DNA of 64,000 nucleotides from Micrasema longulum (Eukaryota; Arthropoda; Insecta; Trichoptera; Brachycentridae), in assembly GCA_022494885.1 (NCBI GenBank), contig JAGVSM010000932.1, positions 372,001 through 436,000 of the forward strand, read 5' to 3'. The translations under genes and the position numbers were made by a program. Position 1 is the stretch's first letter. Every line of letters begins with the position of its first letter. This document shows positions 47,101-59,700 of the stretch, piece after piece. The notes beneath the pieces were generated by a model. That model did no database searches. It was given only the letters and a program-made list of their open reading frames with translations, and was not told the origin of the DNA.

Positions 47101-49729
47101 ACCGACTTTTTATGTCTACTGGTTTCGAGACGTACCCGTTTCTTCATCAGGACACTCAACTACACCAACATGTAAATATTAAAATACACTATGGCTTTTA
47201 CCGTCGCCGTAGTATACATAGTATTTATGAAAAAATACATAAATTACAAGCAGAGTTAAAGGATACGTCTCGAAACCGGTAGACATGAAAAGTCGGTGAG
47301 TGGTTAAATACTAATATTTAATAACATTAATTAATATGAATTTATATTATACATATTTTTTACAAATTTTAGATGGATGGTCGACCCTTATTTTAAATTA
47401 CAAAGCGAAGTGGCCTTTACATTTAATTTTCACACCCGAGATATTGTACCTTTATAATGAAATTTTTCGATTCCTTTTACGAGTTAAAAAAACTCAACAC
47501 GATTTACATGTTTTGTGGTTCACATATAAAAAGGCTAGAAGACAAAGGTAAATATTTAAAACAGTATTTATATTTCCACTGTATACGCATCACTTAAAAA
47601 AATGTGCATGTAAATCATTTGATTTTAAGTCGAGCAATATTTTGAGTAAACCCGAATACTTGGACAAAAATATCATCGAACTTAATAGAGGAAACATATC
47701 TTAACACATATGAATAAGATTTTTGAGAAGACAATACAGAAATCAGCGATGAACAAATTTCTGTAATGTCATACTGAATACAAATAGATAATCGGAAATT
47801 GATTAATTGCTCAAACTTCACACCGAATGATCATAAGATTAATATTTGAACTGCTAACTTTGTAATTTCCCATGTTTAATAATCTAACCATGTATTTAGT
47901 TTGTGTAAAATCACCAACAAAGAATTTCACTACTTAATTTCATCTATATTAGCTCTTTTTCTTTAAACAATGAATGCAAAATATTCATGTTTCAGTTCTT
48001 CAGTATGGCAGTTGCACAATAAGCTAATGTTTCTGGTCGATAACTTACAACACTACTTGCAATTTGATGTTTTGGAAAGTAATTACTCCAAATTGAAATC
48101 AGAAGCTGAAAAAATTCAAGACTTTGAACTTCTGAAGAAGGCGCATAACACATTCCAGACAGATATATTGAGCCAGGCTTTTCTTCTCATGACACCCGTA
48201 AGTTTTAAAACTATGCAAGTAGATAAATATCTCCACACTGCGGAGCCAAATACTATGTTACAACTTTGCGTTTTTTTGTAGTTTTCCGAAGAAAGCTTAC
48301 AAAAGGATGAACCCTATCAAGGAACGAACCCTGTTATGTCTAATATTGTAGAAGTTTTGCAACTGTGTGATGCGTTCTGCTCAATGGCGAGTGAAGTAAG
48401 CAATATTGAGGAAGAAGACTATCACATCATTGGATATACCAATAGGTAAAATAATTTTGTTTGGCATTACAATTGTAGTATGAATTTATTTCATAAATTT
48501 AGTTGATTATATTACAATGATTTGATGGGTCAGCACCTCAAAACGTATCTATAAAAATGCATTTTTGAGTTAAGTATGCAGAAATGTTTCCGATTATCGG
48601 TTCTCTCTATAACATAAAGACGTATCTACGCTAAATCTGCTCTAATTAAAATATTTGAATTCATGAACTCAATCTGGTTTTGCTATAAAGTAAGATTAAG
48701 CTGTTAAAAAAGTTTTTTTCTCCTCTTATTAAAATAAGCAATTTCGTAGATACGTTTTTGTGTATTAGCCCATCGGATTATTCTGATTAATTCATTCTAT
48801 TGCCGATTCGTCTTTTTAAATTTTCTTATAAAGTTGCAGCGAATTGTCCATTTGAATCAAAATATGTAAATATTAATATATTACAACAGAGATGAAAAAC
48901 ATTTTATTTAAGGAAATATCTAAGTCTAGGCATTTACAGGGCTTATGACTTTTCATTGGTAACTTTACATACTGTGTAACATTCACCATTCTGCCTATAT
49001 TTGAACATCTATATTCCTTCAATTTTTATATCTGTTGATGTTTGTAAAGTAAAAGGGCGGAAACCTTTATTGATGCGGGTGAGATTCTGACATAATTATT
49101 TCACCTACATACTAGGCAACGCCTGTAAATACTTTTCAATTTTTATATTTCTTGCACCAGCTGGTTTTATCAACAATATTTGGACAAACTCAAAATATTG
49201 TTGATAAGAATTTAAGCAATTCATTTATTAGTCCATTTGTTTTTTTATGAATTACAAGCGCACCTATTTGTCTATTAGCGTTCCTAAGCTACTCTGATTT
49301 TTCTTTTAGAATGTCATTCTACTTAATTAATAAATAAATAAAAAAAATGTTAAACTAAAAATTTATTTTGTAAATAATTCATATCGTGCCTGGAAACAAT
49401 GAATTTGATTTGAATGCATCAAGTTCCTTAAAATTCAACAATTGTGTAATATGTGCAATAGAGATACCTATAAATTATATACAAAAATAATAATATGCTG
49501 TTGTACACTTTAAACATGTTTTTTTTTCATTGCTAATAACTATTATGTGTAACGTCTGTTTCTTTTTTACAGATTTGAAACATCAGTGGGAAAATTACTT
49601 CAACTTTTAATAGCTTTAAGAGCTCAGCCTTGTGGAACATATCTTGCTCGACTCTTGATGAGATTAGACTTTAACAGATGGTTCAGCAATACTCATTACT
49701 TGAAGCAATCAGTTACGTCGATTCTGTAA
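38121..49729 (+). CDS. Gamma-tubulin complex component 4 (GCP4)
   Basis: Twelve exons: 38121-38189, 38289-38439, 40075-40372, 42048-42243, 43798-43988, 44369-44495, 45627-45783, 46680-46814, 47373-47547, 47996-48197, 48282-48445 and 49573-49729. Phases 0,1,2,0,2,0,1,1,2,0,2 close to 673 aa, matching the family's usual ~670 residues. GCP4 is a subunit of the gamma-tubulin ring complex that nucleates microtubules (Grip75 in flies). The start MIHDAIFLLW matches the conserved GCP4 N-terminus. Grip1-type motifs include ISGLYVQALSEGVDEILEPF, FFEHLCSWLLYGDL, and LQLMKDFFLLGRGELFLEVL. The Grip2 part includes KWPLHLIFTPEILYLYNEIF, MFLVDNLQHYLQFDVLES and LLMRLDFNRWFSN. Exon 1 is the least certain junction (CAG/GTGATA). 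Introns carry mariner, hAT, LINE and SINE remains. Confidence 0.95.
38486..38661. mobile_element. Small hAT-like MITE in GCP4 intron 2
   Basis: Ends CAGCGTCGTAGCG and GCTACGACGCTG are inverted repeats; the element is 176 bp and GC-rich (GCGCCCCTGGCAAG). The flanking 8 bp agree at only five positions, so the target duplication is doubtful. Confidence 0.6.
39360..39930 (-). mobile_element. Mariner transposase remnant
   Basis: Minus-strand pieces resemble mariner transposase: KKARMSKSKIKT at about 39900, HHEFVPPGATVKVKYYIEVL at about 39780, HHDNAPTAPSLVTNYLAKAK at about 39650, IPQPDILQSRPGTPRLLLF and LYRGLKEHSVGGLL further on. The second catalytic D (HHDNAP) is kept, but frame shifts and stops disrupt the gene. 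It lies in GCP4 intron 2. Confidence 0.85.
40650..40890 (+). mobile_element. SINE-A copy in GCP4 intron 3
   Basis: The head CCACCTTTAGTGTAGTGGTT, box GGGTTAGATTCCTGTC, body with GTTTTATACTGCAATATTTC, and 3' end GTGCGGATAGGGAAATGATG are all present. Confidence 0.85.
41085..41475 (+). mobile_element. LINE ORF2 C-terminal zinc-knuckle fragment
   Basis: Two frames together give a terminal region with AWQSRWESSSSGRVTFLFFP, then LSGHGKFNQKLFVFNIVDSP and CCCCGYPNQSSEHILWSCPF. The Cys-rich 'C.CG...Q..EHIL..CP' box is typical of R1/I-like ORF2 C-termini. A frame shift near 41160 shows it is dead. Confidence 0.85.
42440..43155. other. GCP4 intron 4, left part: repeat tail and low-complexity DNA
   Basis: 42455-42560 begins ATTTTATTTATTTTATTTTA and resembles a LINE 3' tail. 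42600-42725 is a degenerate (GT)n/(GAATGA)n low-complexity stretch. The remainder is A+T-rich. Confidence 0.45.
43160..43650 (-). mobile_element. Second mariner/Tc1 remnant
   Basis: On the minus strand, LENYHNILETFLVPELDQLG then LQHLWFQQDCAESHKAHIID matches the middle of mariner-type transposases around the second catalytic D (WFQQD). Upstream sequence to about 43650 is consistent with the element's 5' part (GGGTGCATTATACGTTCCAG at its edge). It is truncated and inactive. It lies in GCP4 intron 4. Confidence 0.75.
44555..45398. mobile_element. hAT-like non-autonomous element in GCP4 intron 6
   Basis: Ends TAGAGATGGGC and (inverted) TAGGGGTGG are similar, and the 8 bp flanks ATACATAC and ATGTATAC match at six positions. 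No transposase is present inside. The TAGnGATGGGC end is like that of the better-defined element at 52283-52582. Confidence 0.5.
45418..45586. mobile_element. 169 bp mariner-type MITE
   Basis: Ends TTAGGTGTTAACATAAGTTG and CAACTTATGTTAACACCTAA are perfect inverted repeats with TA on both sides. TTAGGTG is a usual mariner-type terminus. It ends 40 bp before GCP4 exon 7. Confidence 0.85.
45784..46679 (+). other. GCP4 intron 7
   Basis: A+T-rich. No transposon with clear ends was recognised. Confidence 0.5.
47094..47304. mobile_element. Palindromic element with a 16 bp direct flanking repeat
   Basis: The 211 bp element has inverted arms of about 43 bp: ACCACTCACCGACTTTTTAT and GGTTTCGAGACGTA at the left, TACGTCTCGAAACCGG and AAAAGTCGGTGAGTGGT at the right. 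The flanks TAAATACTAATATTCA (47078-47093) and TAAATACTAATATTTA (47305-47320) are a direct repeat with one mismatch. It lies in GCP4 intron 8. Confidence 0.85.
48446..49572 (+). other. GCP4 intron 11
   Basis: It contains one foldback-family arm (48880-49095: CTAGGCATTTACAGGGCTTA, ACTGTGTAACATTCACCATT, CTGTTGATGTTTGTAAAGTA). The rest is A+T-rich. Confidence 0.65.
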
Positions 49730-49923
49730 ATCATTTAATTTAACATTTCTTCACGAGTGGTCACTGCAGAGACAACGTACCTACATAGACCAAAAACTAT
49801 ACATTTTAATGACAGAATTATGGAAACTCTGTACAAGTGCTAAATCTAAAAAGGTGCTGACTGTATTCCTTTGTAATAGTTGTCACAGGGAGTCTGAGAG
49901 GTTGATTATAGATGTTCTCATGC

Positions 49924-49929
49924 AATAAA
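49924..49929 (+). terminator. Poly(A) signal of GCP4
   Basis: AATAAA lies about 195 bp after the stop codon. Confidence 0.5.
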
Positions 49930-49934
49930 TAAAC

Positions 49935-50640
49935 AGTATTCAAACATTAAACAAAAAAAATGCAGTTTATCATATAGGGTAGAGCGGAGCCGGCTGAGTA
50001 ATTTGAAAGGGTCACTACTCAGACTGGAGTTGGGGTAGACAAATGTGAGTAATCTAATTATATTTTCACTACTATCTCAATTTTAGTTGTTATCATGTGC
50101 GTGTTTTACGAAAATAACCGTTCGATAATCGCCATGCAAAGGGCTTTTTTTTTTCACTTCGGCATTCTGCGCGCTATTTCCATATGCCTAGAGGTTGTGG
50201 CCATTTAGCACCTAGAACAGTTAAGACTCCCGACATCAGTTGGTGTAAGCAGCATTTGAGCAGTCACCAAAACGCTCGGCTTAGGGATGTCACAATGCAC
50301 TTTGAGGAGAATTTTTCATGAAAATTTGTTGTTTCATCTCTACAAACTAATGCGTGTTCAAGAATTGAGCGTCGACTATTCAAACAGCTAAAATCTCTGT
50401 CAGGTAATGCTTCAGCAAATCCCCCTGAGAGCAACTTTTTTCTGAAGCGACGAGGTCCATTTTCATACCTCTTATCATACATTTATCATTTAGCAAAAAT
50501 GTGTTAAATAACTTCTGAATTGACGTCTGAATTGTCACAATTGCCTTTTTTTCATTATAGTGTTATGTGATAAAAACTGCTTTAAAAATAATATAAATTA
50601 AAATACATATATATGGTAGCTAGGTTCCAATTAAATGTTT
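49935..50640. other. Convergent spacer with an open-frame relic
   Basis: This is the interval between the convergent ends of GCP4 and the methyltransferase gene. 50150-50482 is less A+T-rich and has open frames on both strands (minus 72 codons starting MYDKRYENGPRRFRKKLL; plus SWCKQHLSSHQNARLRDV). It looks like a decayed exon or transposon piece of unknown kind. Confidence 0.35.
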
Positions 50641-50652
50641 ATGAAATAAGTT

Positions 50653-50658
50653 TTTATT
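50653..50658 (-). terminator. Poly(A) signal of the Art8-like gene
   Basis: TTTATT on the plus strand is AATAAA on the minus strand, about 140 bp past the stop. Confidence 0.45.
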
Positions 50659-50795
50659 TAGGTACACTAAACGACACTTAATTTGTATCAGCACCAACTT
50701 CTTTAATTACCTAAAATGTTTAATTGTAAAGGAAAATAAAGAAACTCATTGATTAAAAAAATTGTTTTTGTTGATTTATAAAACAAAGTATTCAT

Positions 50796-53700
50796 TTACA
50801 TCTGCGTTTCATCCATTTCCATATTATTATCTATTTTCTGATTGCCGAATGTTTCCTTGCCATCTGGATGCTGATCCAGGAATGTTCGTACCACAATACA
50901 CTTGGTCATATAACAGGAACATGGTGTCGGATGAGTTTCTGTCGATGGATCTAGCATTGTCAATTGTAAATCGTATCTGCAAGATAAGGGAAATACTGTG
51001 TAGTAAGTAAATATGTTAAATAGTTATACAAAAAGTGAGTATGTTTTAGAAATTTTTGATACAGGAGCTAAACAAAATGTGCAATTTGCAAAGATTTTTA
51101 ACTAGATAAGCCTTCCTGATGAAAGTAATATCTTTTACACTGAAAGCATGTTGAGAGTCTTAACAAAGGAACAGTAAATTAAATTTATTTTAACGATTTT
51201 ATACAAACAAAGTGGGTACACATATAATGAATGCTGTTTTGGTGTAAACTCAATTTCACTGGTTTTAATAGTGAATTTGTGCAGCAAATTATTAACTCCA
51301 ACCTCAAAAAAAGATCCAAATTTTTCTGTTTTATCTTCTATTGAATTTTTCTGTAAGAAATATGTTTCAATAACTGCATCACAATCAGTTTTATTTTTTC
51401 GTCCTAATACTTTATTGATTTTGTTCCACGTAGATTTTTTCAGAGCCGCAACCATAGAACCTGTTATTATAATAGTTTTTCTTTGTTTTGAGTACATCAA
51501 ATTCATCAGCAAATCTCCCTAACTCCCCTTGCATACATCATAGACCTTTTTTTAAACCAAGAATTGCATGTCTTCTTTGTTGCTAGCAAGAAACCCTTTT
51601 GAACAGTTGTTAAAATTATATATAATAACTTATATTTAAAGTTTAAATTATAAATATTTGGTGCACTTCTACTCACTTATTTGACCAATTAGCGCTTCCA
51701 CCCTCTAATTGGGCATCTTCAGACTGGTTTTTCAAATATCATCGTGTTCGTAGAACAACGACAGATGTGTGAAAAATGCGACAGTTATTTTCTATTATAT
51801 TTGATGTTGAAAAGGTAATTATTCCAAGTTTGGAAAAAGTTAAATATTATATAACTAACCCAAGTATCAAAGGATATACGTTTGTGCTTATCAAGTTGTG
51901 AAATAAGTGTAAAAAAAAAATAAACCACTCTTATGTTAAGTCCAAGAAAATAACATGCGTCGTTGTTTTACGATCATGACAATATTATACAGTGTAAGGA
52001 ATATATCATAAAAATGTTGACCTTCTATTGTTATCTGGTGATCGCTTCATGTTAAGTTCCCATGCAATAGGTTCCCCTTCTTCCAGTGCATTTTCTCCGG
52101 GTAACACAATCACAGTTTGTTTCCAATGCGTCAAGGGAGATGATGGGCTGGTAGATAATACAACAGGATTTAAATTTTCTTCACACAAAGCTGGAAACTG
52201 GCACTCGAACCAAATACACATCCCTTGATATCTTCCAGCTTTAGAAGCTCCTAAAAATAATTAATATATTATCACAATAGACTAGTGATGGGCAACTTAT
52301 GTCACTTGTGTCAGAGGTAACACGCAAAGCAATGAGCTTTCTTCGCATGTGTAATAATTTAAAATTTAGTAAATGAAATTCAGCAATAAAATAGTCACTT
52401 AAGTAGATAATAATTTGCTTTTGCTTTTTAATAACAATAAATAAATAGTTAAAAAACAAAACTCTTTCATTTACTAAGGCTGCCAAAATTATTCATATTC
52501 CCAGATGTGACGTGGCACCCAGGTCAAGTAAAGTTTTTTTTTAAATTTTGACTTGCCAAGCTAAAAATGTTACCCATCACTGCAATAGACAGTACAGTAC
52601 TGTATCTACTTTTTTGTGTATTTTTAAAACAGATTCAATATTGAAATAGAGATTGGTTTTATTAATTTATCTTTTTTTTTAGAAAAAGTCTTAGAATTGA
52701 GTATTTAACCCTAGTAAAGCAGTTAAAATACTTTAAATATCATATTATCATCATTATTTATAATTTTTGTTTCACCTGATTATACTGTTTATTATATACA
52801 TTATGTTTGATGGTTATCAATGGCTCAATTCCATAGATGGATAACTAAAAAAAATATGTTTTGAGTTATACTATTCAGTATATTTAAAGAAACATCCTTT
52901 TCAATTCTACAAAGGTACAACTCTTAAAAACTATTGGTTTTTTCTTGTAAGACAGATGTTTTCACATGGAAATAAATTAACTTAATAAACCCTTAGCTCC
53001 ATAACTGATAAAAACGTTGTGGTTATTTGTATAACATCTGTTATCCTAAAACTAGTAACCATTGTGTACATATTTTACATAAAAACATACTTCACTTAAG
53101 GTGTCACTTATTTATTTATAGTTGGATAATTTATATAGCGCCATTTTCGTGAAAATCACCTCAAGGGCGCTGTACAATTAATAAATATCCCAGTACGTCT
53201 TGCAGCTACAGAGCGCATGGACGGTTGGAATTCTAGTTCCTCGTTTTCAATTAAGATCAATCAAAAACTATAACAGATAGGAGCTAGATTACAGGACGTC
53301 TTGCAGCTACAGAGCGCATAGACAGTTAGAAATTTAGCCCCCATTTACACATTTTAAAAAATGACAAATAAATTTATTGTATTAATGATACTAAAAAAAA
53401 ATTAAATAATATGAATAGTAAAAAGGAGTAAGATTACAACACGTTTTACAGCTACTAAGCGCATAGACGATTGGAATTCTAGACCCCATTTACAAAATTT
53501 AGGTATTTTAAAGTTGATATATAAAAGCTAGATAACCAATCATCGTGCAGCTACAAAGCGCATGGACGAGTGGAATTCTAGCAAAGTTAGAAAGATATCA
53601 ATAAATTTACAAAAAATAGAGCATAGTAGTAAGTTTGTCAAGTGTTCATGCCAAGAAGTAAGCAATAAAAAACTAAATAAATAAGCACTGTATCAACTCC

Positions 53701-56700
53701 ATGGTTAACAAAGGGAGATAGATGTCCGAAGAGAATCTTTTGTAGACAGTAGGTAGATACCGTCACCATGTGGTCCACTGGCTGCTGGAGAATTTCTGGA
53801 AACGCACGTGTGTAGACTGGGGGATTATGCCTATTGTTCCAACGACTTGGTGTCCATTTGTTAATCAAATCAATTTACAAATCAATTTAGATCTGTCAAA
53901 ACTTTGGTCAGTCATTACTAAAAACTAGTAATTTCTATTTATCTATGTATGGAACTGAGTCATCGATATATCGTGGGGTAATTACTACAAATAGATAACT
54001 TCAAAATCAGCATTTTTGATTTACCCACTAAAATATATAAATATTTGTATCTTCCATAAATACTGCAAATAGGCAAGTCGTGATTCATAAAAATCATATT
54101 ATGATGGTTTGAATGCATGACTTGTCTTTTTGTAGCATTCATTGAGGAGGATAAAAAAAAGTGTTTTTAGTGGGTAACTCACAAGTGCTGATTTTGAAGT
54201 TACCTCGTTGTAGTAACTGGCCCGCGATATGGAGATACATATTAGTGGATCAGCTTATCGGTGGCCTTGAATTGTACAGTAAAATGCTCAGATTACTACT
54301 TGTAAATTTTACTAGAAAGAGTAGTTAGCACAAGAATCAGAGTGTTTGTATGTAGCGGAAACGAAAGAGAAATGTGATTTTGGTATTGTTAGAGTGAGAA
54401 AGACGTACGGAATCTCAACGAACTTACGAAACAAAGTCATGACGTGCTAAGGGGACAGAAGGGCTGCCAGTCGTTGACAACTTGTGAATGTAAAATTTGG
54501 GATAAAAATGGCAGTATTTTTTAAATTATAATTATTTATCATCGTAATAATTTTCCGTTCTACACCCAGTGGTGCTTAGGGTGTATTAAATGCATTGGTG
54601 TATTAAATGCAGTGATTTCGATCATCTGTTACATGAAGGTAAGATGATCAGTCCCACGCAGGGAACCACCACTAAAAAAAATAATTCACATTGACCCCGC
54701 CAGGAATCGAACCTGGGACCTCAAGTATGGTTGGCGTACGCGTGAACCACTACAGCATGAGGTAAAAATATCTCATTTTCATGATTTTTCTCATCCAGGG
54801 TTCTAGTTCGCTTTCACACACAATTGTATTCTTCATTTGCCTGGACAAAGGATATTAATTTATAGACCGATTAAATTATTCTAGGAAAATGTAAGGTTTG
54901 GAAAAGGCCATTTTTGAAGCAGGTAATTTTTGTGTACCTATTACATGTGTCAGTGAGTAAAAATCTAGTTCAAATATGTTATCTTCTTTAAGGTCAATCC
55001 AACAAAATGCTACTTTTTCTGAAAGTAAATCTATTTCATCAACTTTCAACACTTTCGGTTCTCCACTTTTGTTTTTTCTTAATGTGCTGCCCATAATGTC
55101 CATTTTTACACCGTGGACATTCTCCCAGAACGAGTAAAGCGATGGGACACTGGAAAACAAAATCAAACGATTAGTATTGATAGCCTTATTAAAAAAATAT
55201 TAATTTAATTTCTATCGCAGGTTGCGCTTTAGTTTAGCAAGTAACATTTATTTTGTAAGATTTAGGAGAGGCAATAGTTTCATCTGTTCAATGGACAGAC
55301 AGTGCATGCTATAGTTAGTAGTAAAAAACTGATTAAATAAATAACTATTTTGTATTATTGGAATCATTTTCTCAATCAAATGTCAAAAATAATACCTGCA
55401 AGGAGCAACATACACTGTTGCACTTTCTGGAAACATGTGACCATCTGGCTTTAAAAAAGCATCTCGAGCGTAGATGACAGAGTCGAGCATTCCTTCGTGC
55501 AGTAAATAAAATCCCATCCATTCTGAAACTATTATGTCCACCTTTTCGTTATTAGGCAGAGAAAAATCTTCTACTTTACTGTGAATTACCTAAAATAAAA
55601 TATAATATAGGAACCTACTACCACCATCTTTATTGCATACATGTATTTCGAGTATGTATTCAAAATTTTGATTTTGAAAATCAACTGGTTTTTGCATAGA
55701 AAGAAGTCTTAATTTGTCTTTACATGCTGAGTTTTCTGTAAAGAAGTACCATACAAAACATAATTTCAATTGTTCGCTGTATCAAATGTTATTTTTAGCA
55801 TTGTCGAGACACATGCATTGTGTAAGGCCGAGACAAGCAATATTGACAATATCAAGAAAGGACTTCTGCGTTGGTTTGGACATGTAGAGCGAATGGACAT
55901 CGATATAAATGGATAAAATTATTTACGATGCGAATATTAAAAGATGCAGAAAACGAGGAAGACCAAGAAAGATATGCAAATAAAACAAATACTTGAAGAT
56001 GGACACGTCAAAAGTCAGAATAATCGATGTGCATATATGAGAAGATGTATGAATGTGGATGAAGTGAGGTCTATATGCAAAGACAGATTCTACTCTGCCA
56101 CTCTATGGCATTCTATCCTCTCTGCCTGCCTATTCATTAGAGATCGGCATGATGGTTTGGTTGAACATAACTTAAACAGCTAGAAGGAAAATAAACATTC
56201 GTTTATAGAAAATGGATATTTTAAATGCTCTATTAACAAATGCTTTGAAAATTCATGTAGATTGTGATACCTTAAAAAATTAAACTCTGAAAATAGTAAA
56301 TTTCAGTGAAAAAGCATGGTTCACTTTGTACTATGAAAAAAGCTTTAGTATCACAACTCGGTGATCTAAATATCCTTTATTATTTTAATGATTTCTATTA
56401 CAATCAATTTACCTCAATAACACTTTCAAATTTGTTTGCCTTAACAAGATCTGTGCATAGTTTTGATAAATTGCTCGCTTCTACAGCATACACTTTTTTT
56501 GCACCAGCCATTGCGCAGAAGAAAGAAAGAACTCCTGACCCAGCGCCAACATCCATTACAGTTTTTCCATTGATATAAGATTTATTGTTCATAATTGCTG
56601 TTTTATAGGCCAACATTCTGGGCTCATCTTGCAACATCAACTGATGAATCTAAGAAAATAATAAAAAACAGACATTTAAAGTAGAAAAAATAAAAGCAGT

Positions 56701-59700
56701 AAATAATATTATATTTGTAGTGGCATCATATTATATTTTACCGTACGGGGGAATAAAAGCAATAATGGAGTAATTCGATTTTTATTTTGCCTGTAAATGT
56801 CAACCTAATAATATTGAAATAGTTTATTCCATTTTTCGTGAGCATGTTTTTGATATGTTTAGAGTTTTAGCGTGATAAAGTAAAATTCTCTTTCCATCCA
56901 AAAAATGGAGGAATGTATAAAAGGATTTTAAAAGTTCAAAATTTTCTTTTTAGCTGTTTGCTGACTGACTGTTTGATTTTAATTTAATTAACCTCTAAGG
57001 GAGTATGGACGTACTGTGTATGTCTCAAAGAATTTATTCATTGTAGCACGTTACTTGTTAAAAATCTTCCATTTGATTTATTCATAGAAAGGGCATGGCA
57101 ATATCATCTATGGATGTTTGGTGTAAATATTTTGAAGAAAAATGTAGATCTATTAAATTTTTTAAGAAACTACAACAACTTCTCTTTTTCTCAAAAACTC
57201 ACTTTCTTTTTAAAATGTTCGGGTTAGGTTAATTAGGAAAAAAAAAGTTTAAATTCAGACGACTCATTTATTTCAGTTCATTTTACATTATTTTCTACTA
57301 AAACAGAAAGATTTTAAAGAAAATATTCATCAAAACATTTTACTGGTATCATGTATTTCCTGAATTAAAACATAGAATACACACCAAGCTACTTTTCAGC
57401 TTACATATTTTATTTTTATACAACAACTGCTAATATATGTCATATTTTGTAGATCACAGAGATAAATATGAGACACTAGGATTTGCATAATATGTGGGAA
57501 AATGTTTTCGGATAAAGTCTTCTCTTGTGACATATGCAATATTTTCAACTATTGGTACTTCAATTCTCTTCCTGGCACAGTCTTTTTTACCTGTCACTTC
57601 GAGAACAATAGAATTCTGATCTTCGATCGGCAAGGGATCATTGTTTAATTTAGCTATGTTATGTAATATTGCACAACAGTTGATGATGTTTTGCTGAGTA
57701 TTGGGTTTGCAAGCTAGGAATGTTTGAAGACACCGAAATCTTTTTTTCAACTCCAAGATGACATCATTAGCATTGTAAGTTTTGAAAAGAGCTTCATTGT
57801 AATAGTATTCTCCAGTGTGTTCAGGATATTTAATAGACGTCATAATTACTGTTGTGGGATTATATTCTTGGTTTCCGATTAGAACACCCTGTATTTCACC
57901 CATGTGAAACTTGTGGTAAATTTCGCAAGAATTAAAAATAAAGTTTTCATGGGTTGCACCCGGGGACTTGGATACAATATCTAGGATTTCTCCATCTGGT
58001 CCTACAATAAGCTGAAACATATCAAATATTATTAAGAATAAAATAAGTCTGGTATAAGAAAACTATTACAATAATTTGACAATTGGTTAGACAGCCAATT
58101 GTGAAACCGGCGTAGCGGGTTCGATTCCCGACAGTGTTGTGGTGTATATTTCATAACTGCCTTCCATATTCTTTTTTTCCCACCTGTTGACAAGGCTCTA
58201 AAATAGAGGCTTAGCGGGTTATTCCTTTTAATGAAATCTTCACAAAGGTAGGTACTACAAAATAGCTGGGTCCTATAATCTTAATATTTTTTTATTTATT
58301 TCACATTAAACTTTATATTTTTTCTTTTCTATATTGACATACAACTGATTGAAATTTCGACCGAAGGTGAAATTAAAATGAGGCGTCCTTTAAAATTGAT
58401 ATGTTTCAAACATGATTTGCTATTTGCGATTTACGATTTGCAGGGAGACTTATTTTTGGAATATCTAAATTCAGTCATATCACTCCACTAATTCGGGAAT
58501 TGCACTGGCTACGTTTTCCACAGAGGGTGGAATACAAACTCTGTTGGCTTATGTATAAGTCACTGCACAACTCTGCTCCAGAATATCTAAGGGAACTCTG
58601 CATTCCAGATGAACTAGCTGACAGACGTCTTACGCTTAGATCAGCTACATCTACGTCGAAAGGAAAAGTTATTATACCTCTACGCAAACAGCGCACTAAA
58701 TTCGGCGAACGTGCATTTGCGGTCGCAGGCCCTACGGCATGGAATGCTCTCCCAGCAGAAATCCGAAACTGTGAGAGTGAAGTGATGTTTCGGAAGAAAC
58801 TTAAAACCCACTTGTTCTCTAAATCATTTGAATAAATTCTTAGCATGTGGTGGAAAAGTAATATGAAAAAGTATGTACATTATTTTTCTTAAATTAAAAA
58901 GTTAAAATTAAATTTATATCTTTATATAAGCACTTTGTAAATCGCCCTTGAGGTATTATATTACGAAAATGGCGCTATATAAGTTATCCATAATTATTAT
59001 TATTACTCAGAAGTTTTAATGTTCTATTAAGCTTATAATTTACCCAAATATTTCGATTATGGTGGCCATTTTCAAGGAGTTGTAAATTACTTACTTTTAG
59101 AAAATAGAAATTAAGTTGGGGAGAGTGGGGTTTGAACCTCGGATCTCTGATCCACGAATCCGCAACACTAGCCACGGGACCACAACTCGATTCAAAATAG
59201 TTTGAGAAGCATAGAACCATCGTCAATAATATCAGACAATTTTGTGTAAATTTCTAATTTGAAAAACTAAAACTAAATGAACTTAGGTTATATTTAGGAC
59301 ATACCTGTACTCTGACTGAATGATAACCATTTTCATTAACAAATCCAGCATTGTAATCTTTGATTCCCTTAACTCTAACACCAACATGTGTGGTTCCTAA
59401 GCAGCCGATTGTGTCAGGGAACTTTCCTCTCTCGTAAAATTTCATTTTGATTGTGTCGATTTCACTTTTTTCTGGAAATTTAATGTAGCGATGCTGCAAG
59501 CACATAATAAGTTTGGTGACTCGGGTGTTAATTCTTGAAATCGTCGCTTGGCTTACGCCTTTCATCGCTTCTTTCTGAACTGTTCCTACAACAGAAACAT
59601 AATATTGGAAAAGGAAGGATGATTAACTATTTTATTATGTATTTAAAATACGAGTAAGAACTTTATTATGGAAGTGATAGTAAATGCTAACCCAAGTAGA

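Noticed and set aside
50264..50482. Open frame resembling a gene fragment, and a weak THAP-like reading on the other strand
   Set aside because: Neither strand gives a full domain with the required cysteine/histidine pattern. It is kept only as an unknown relic.
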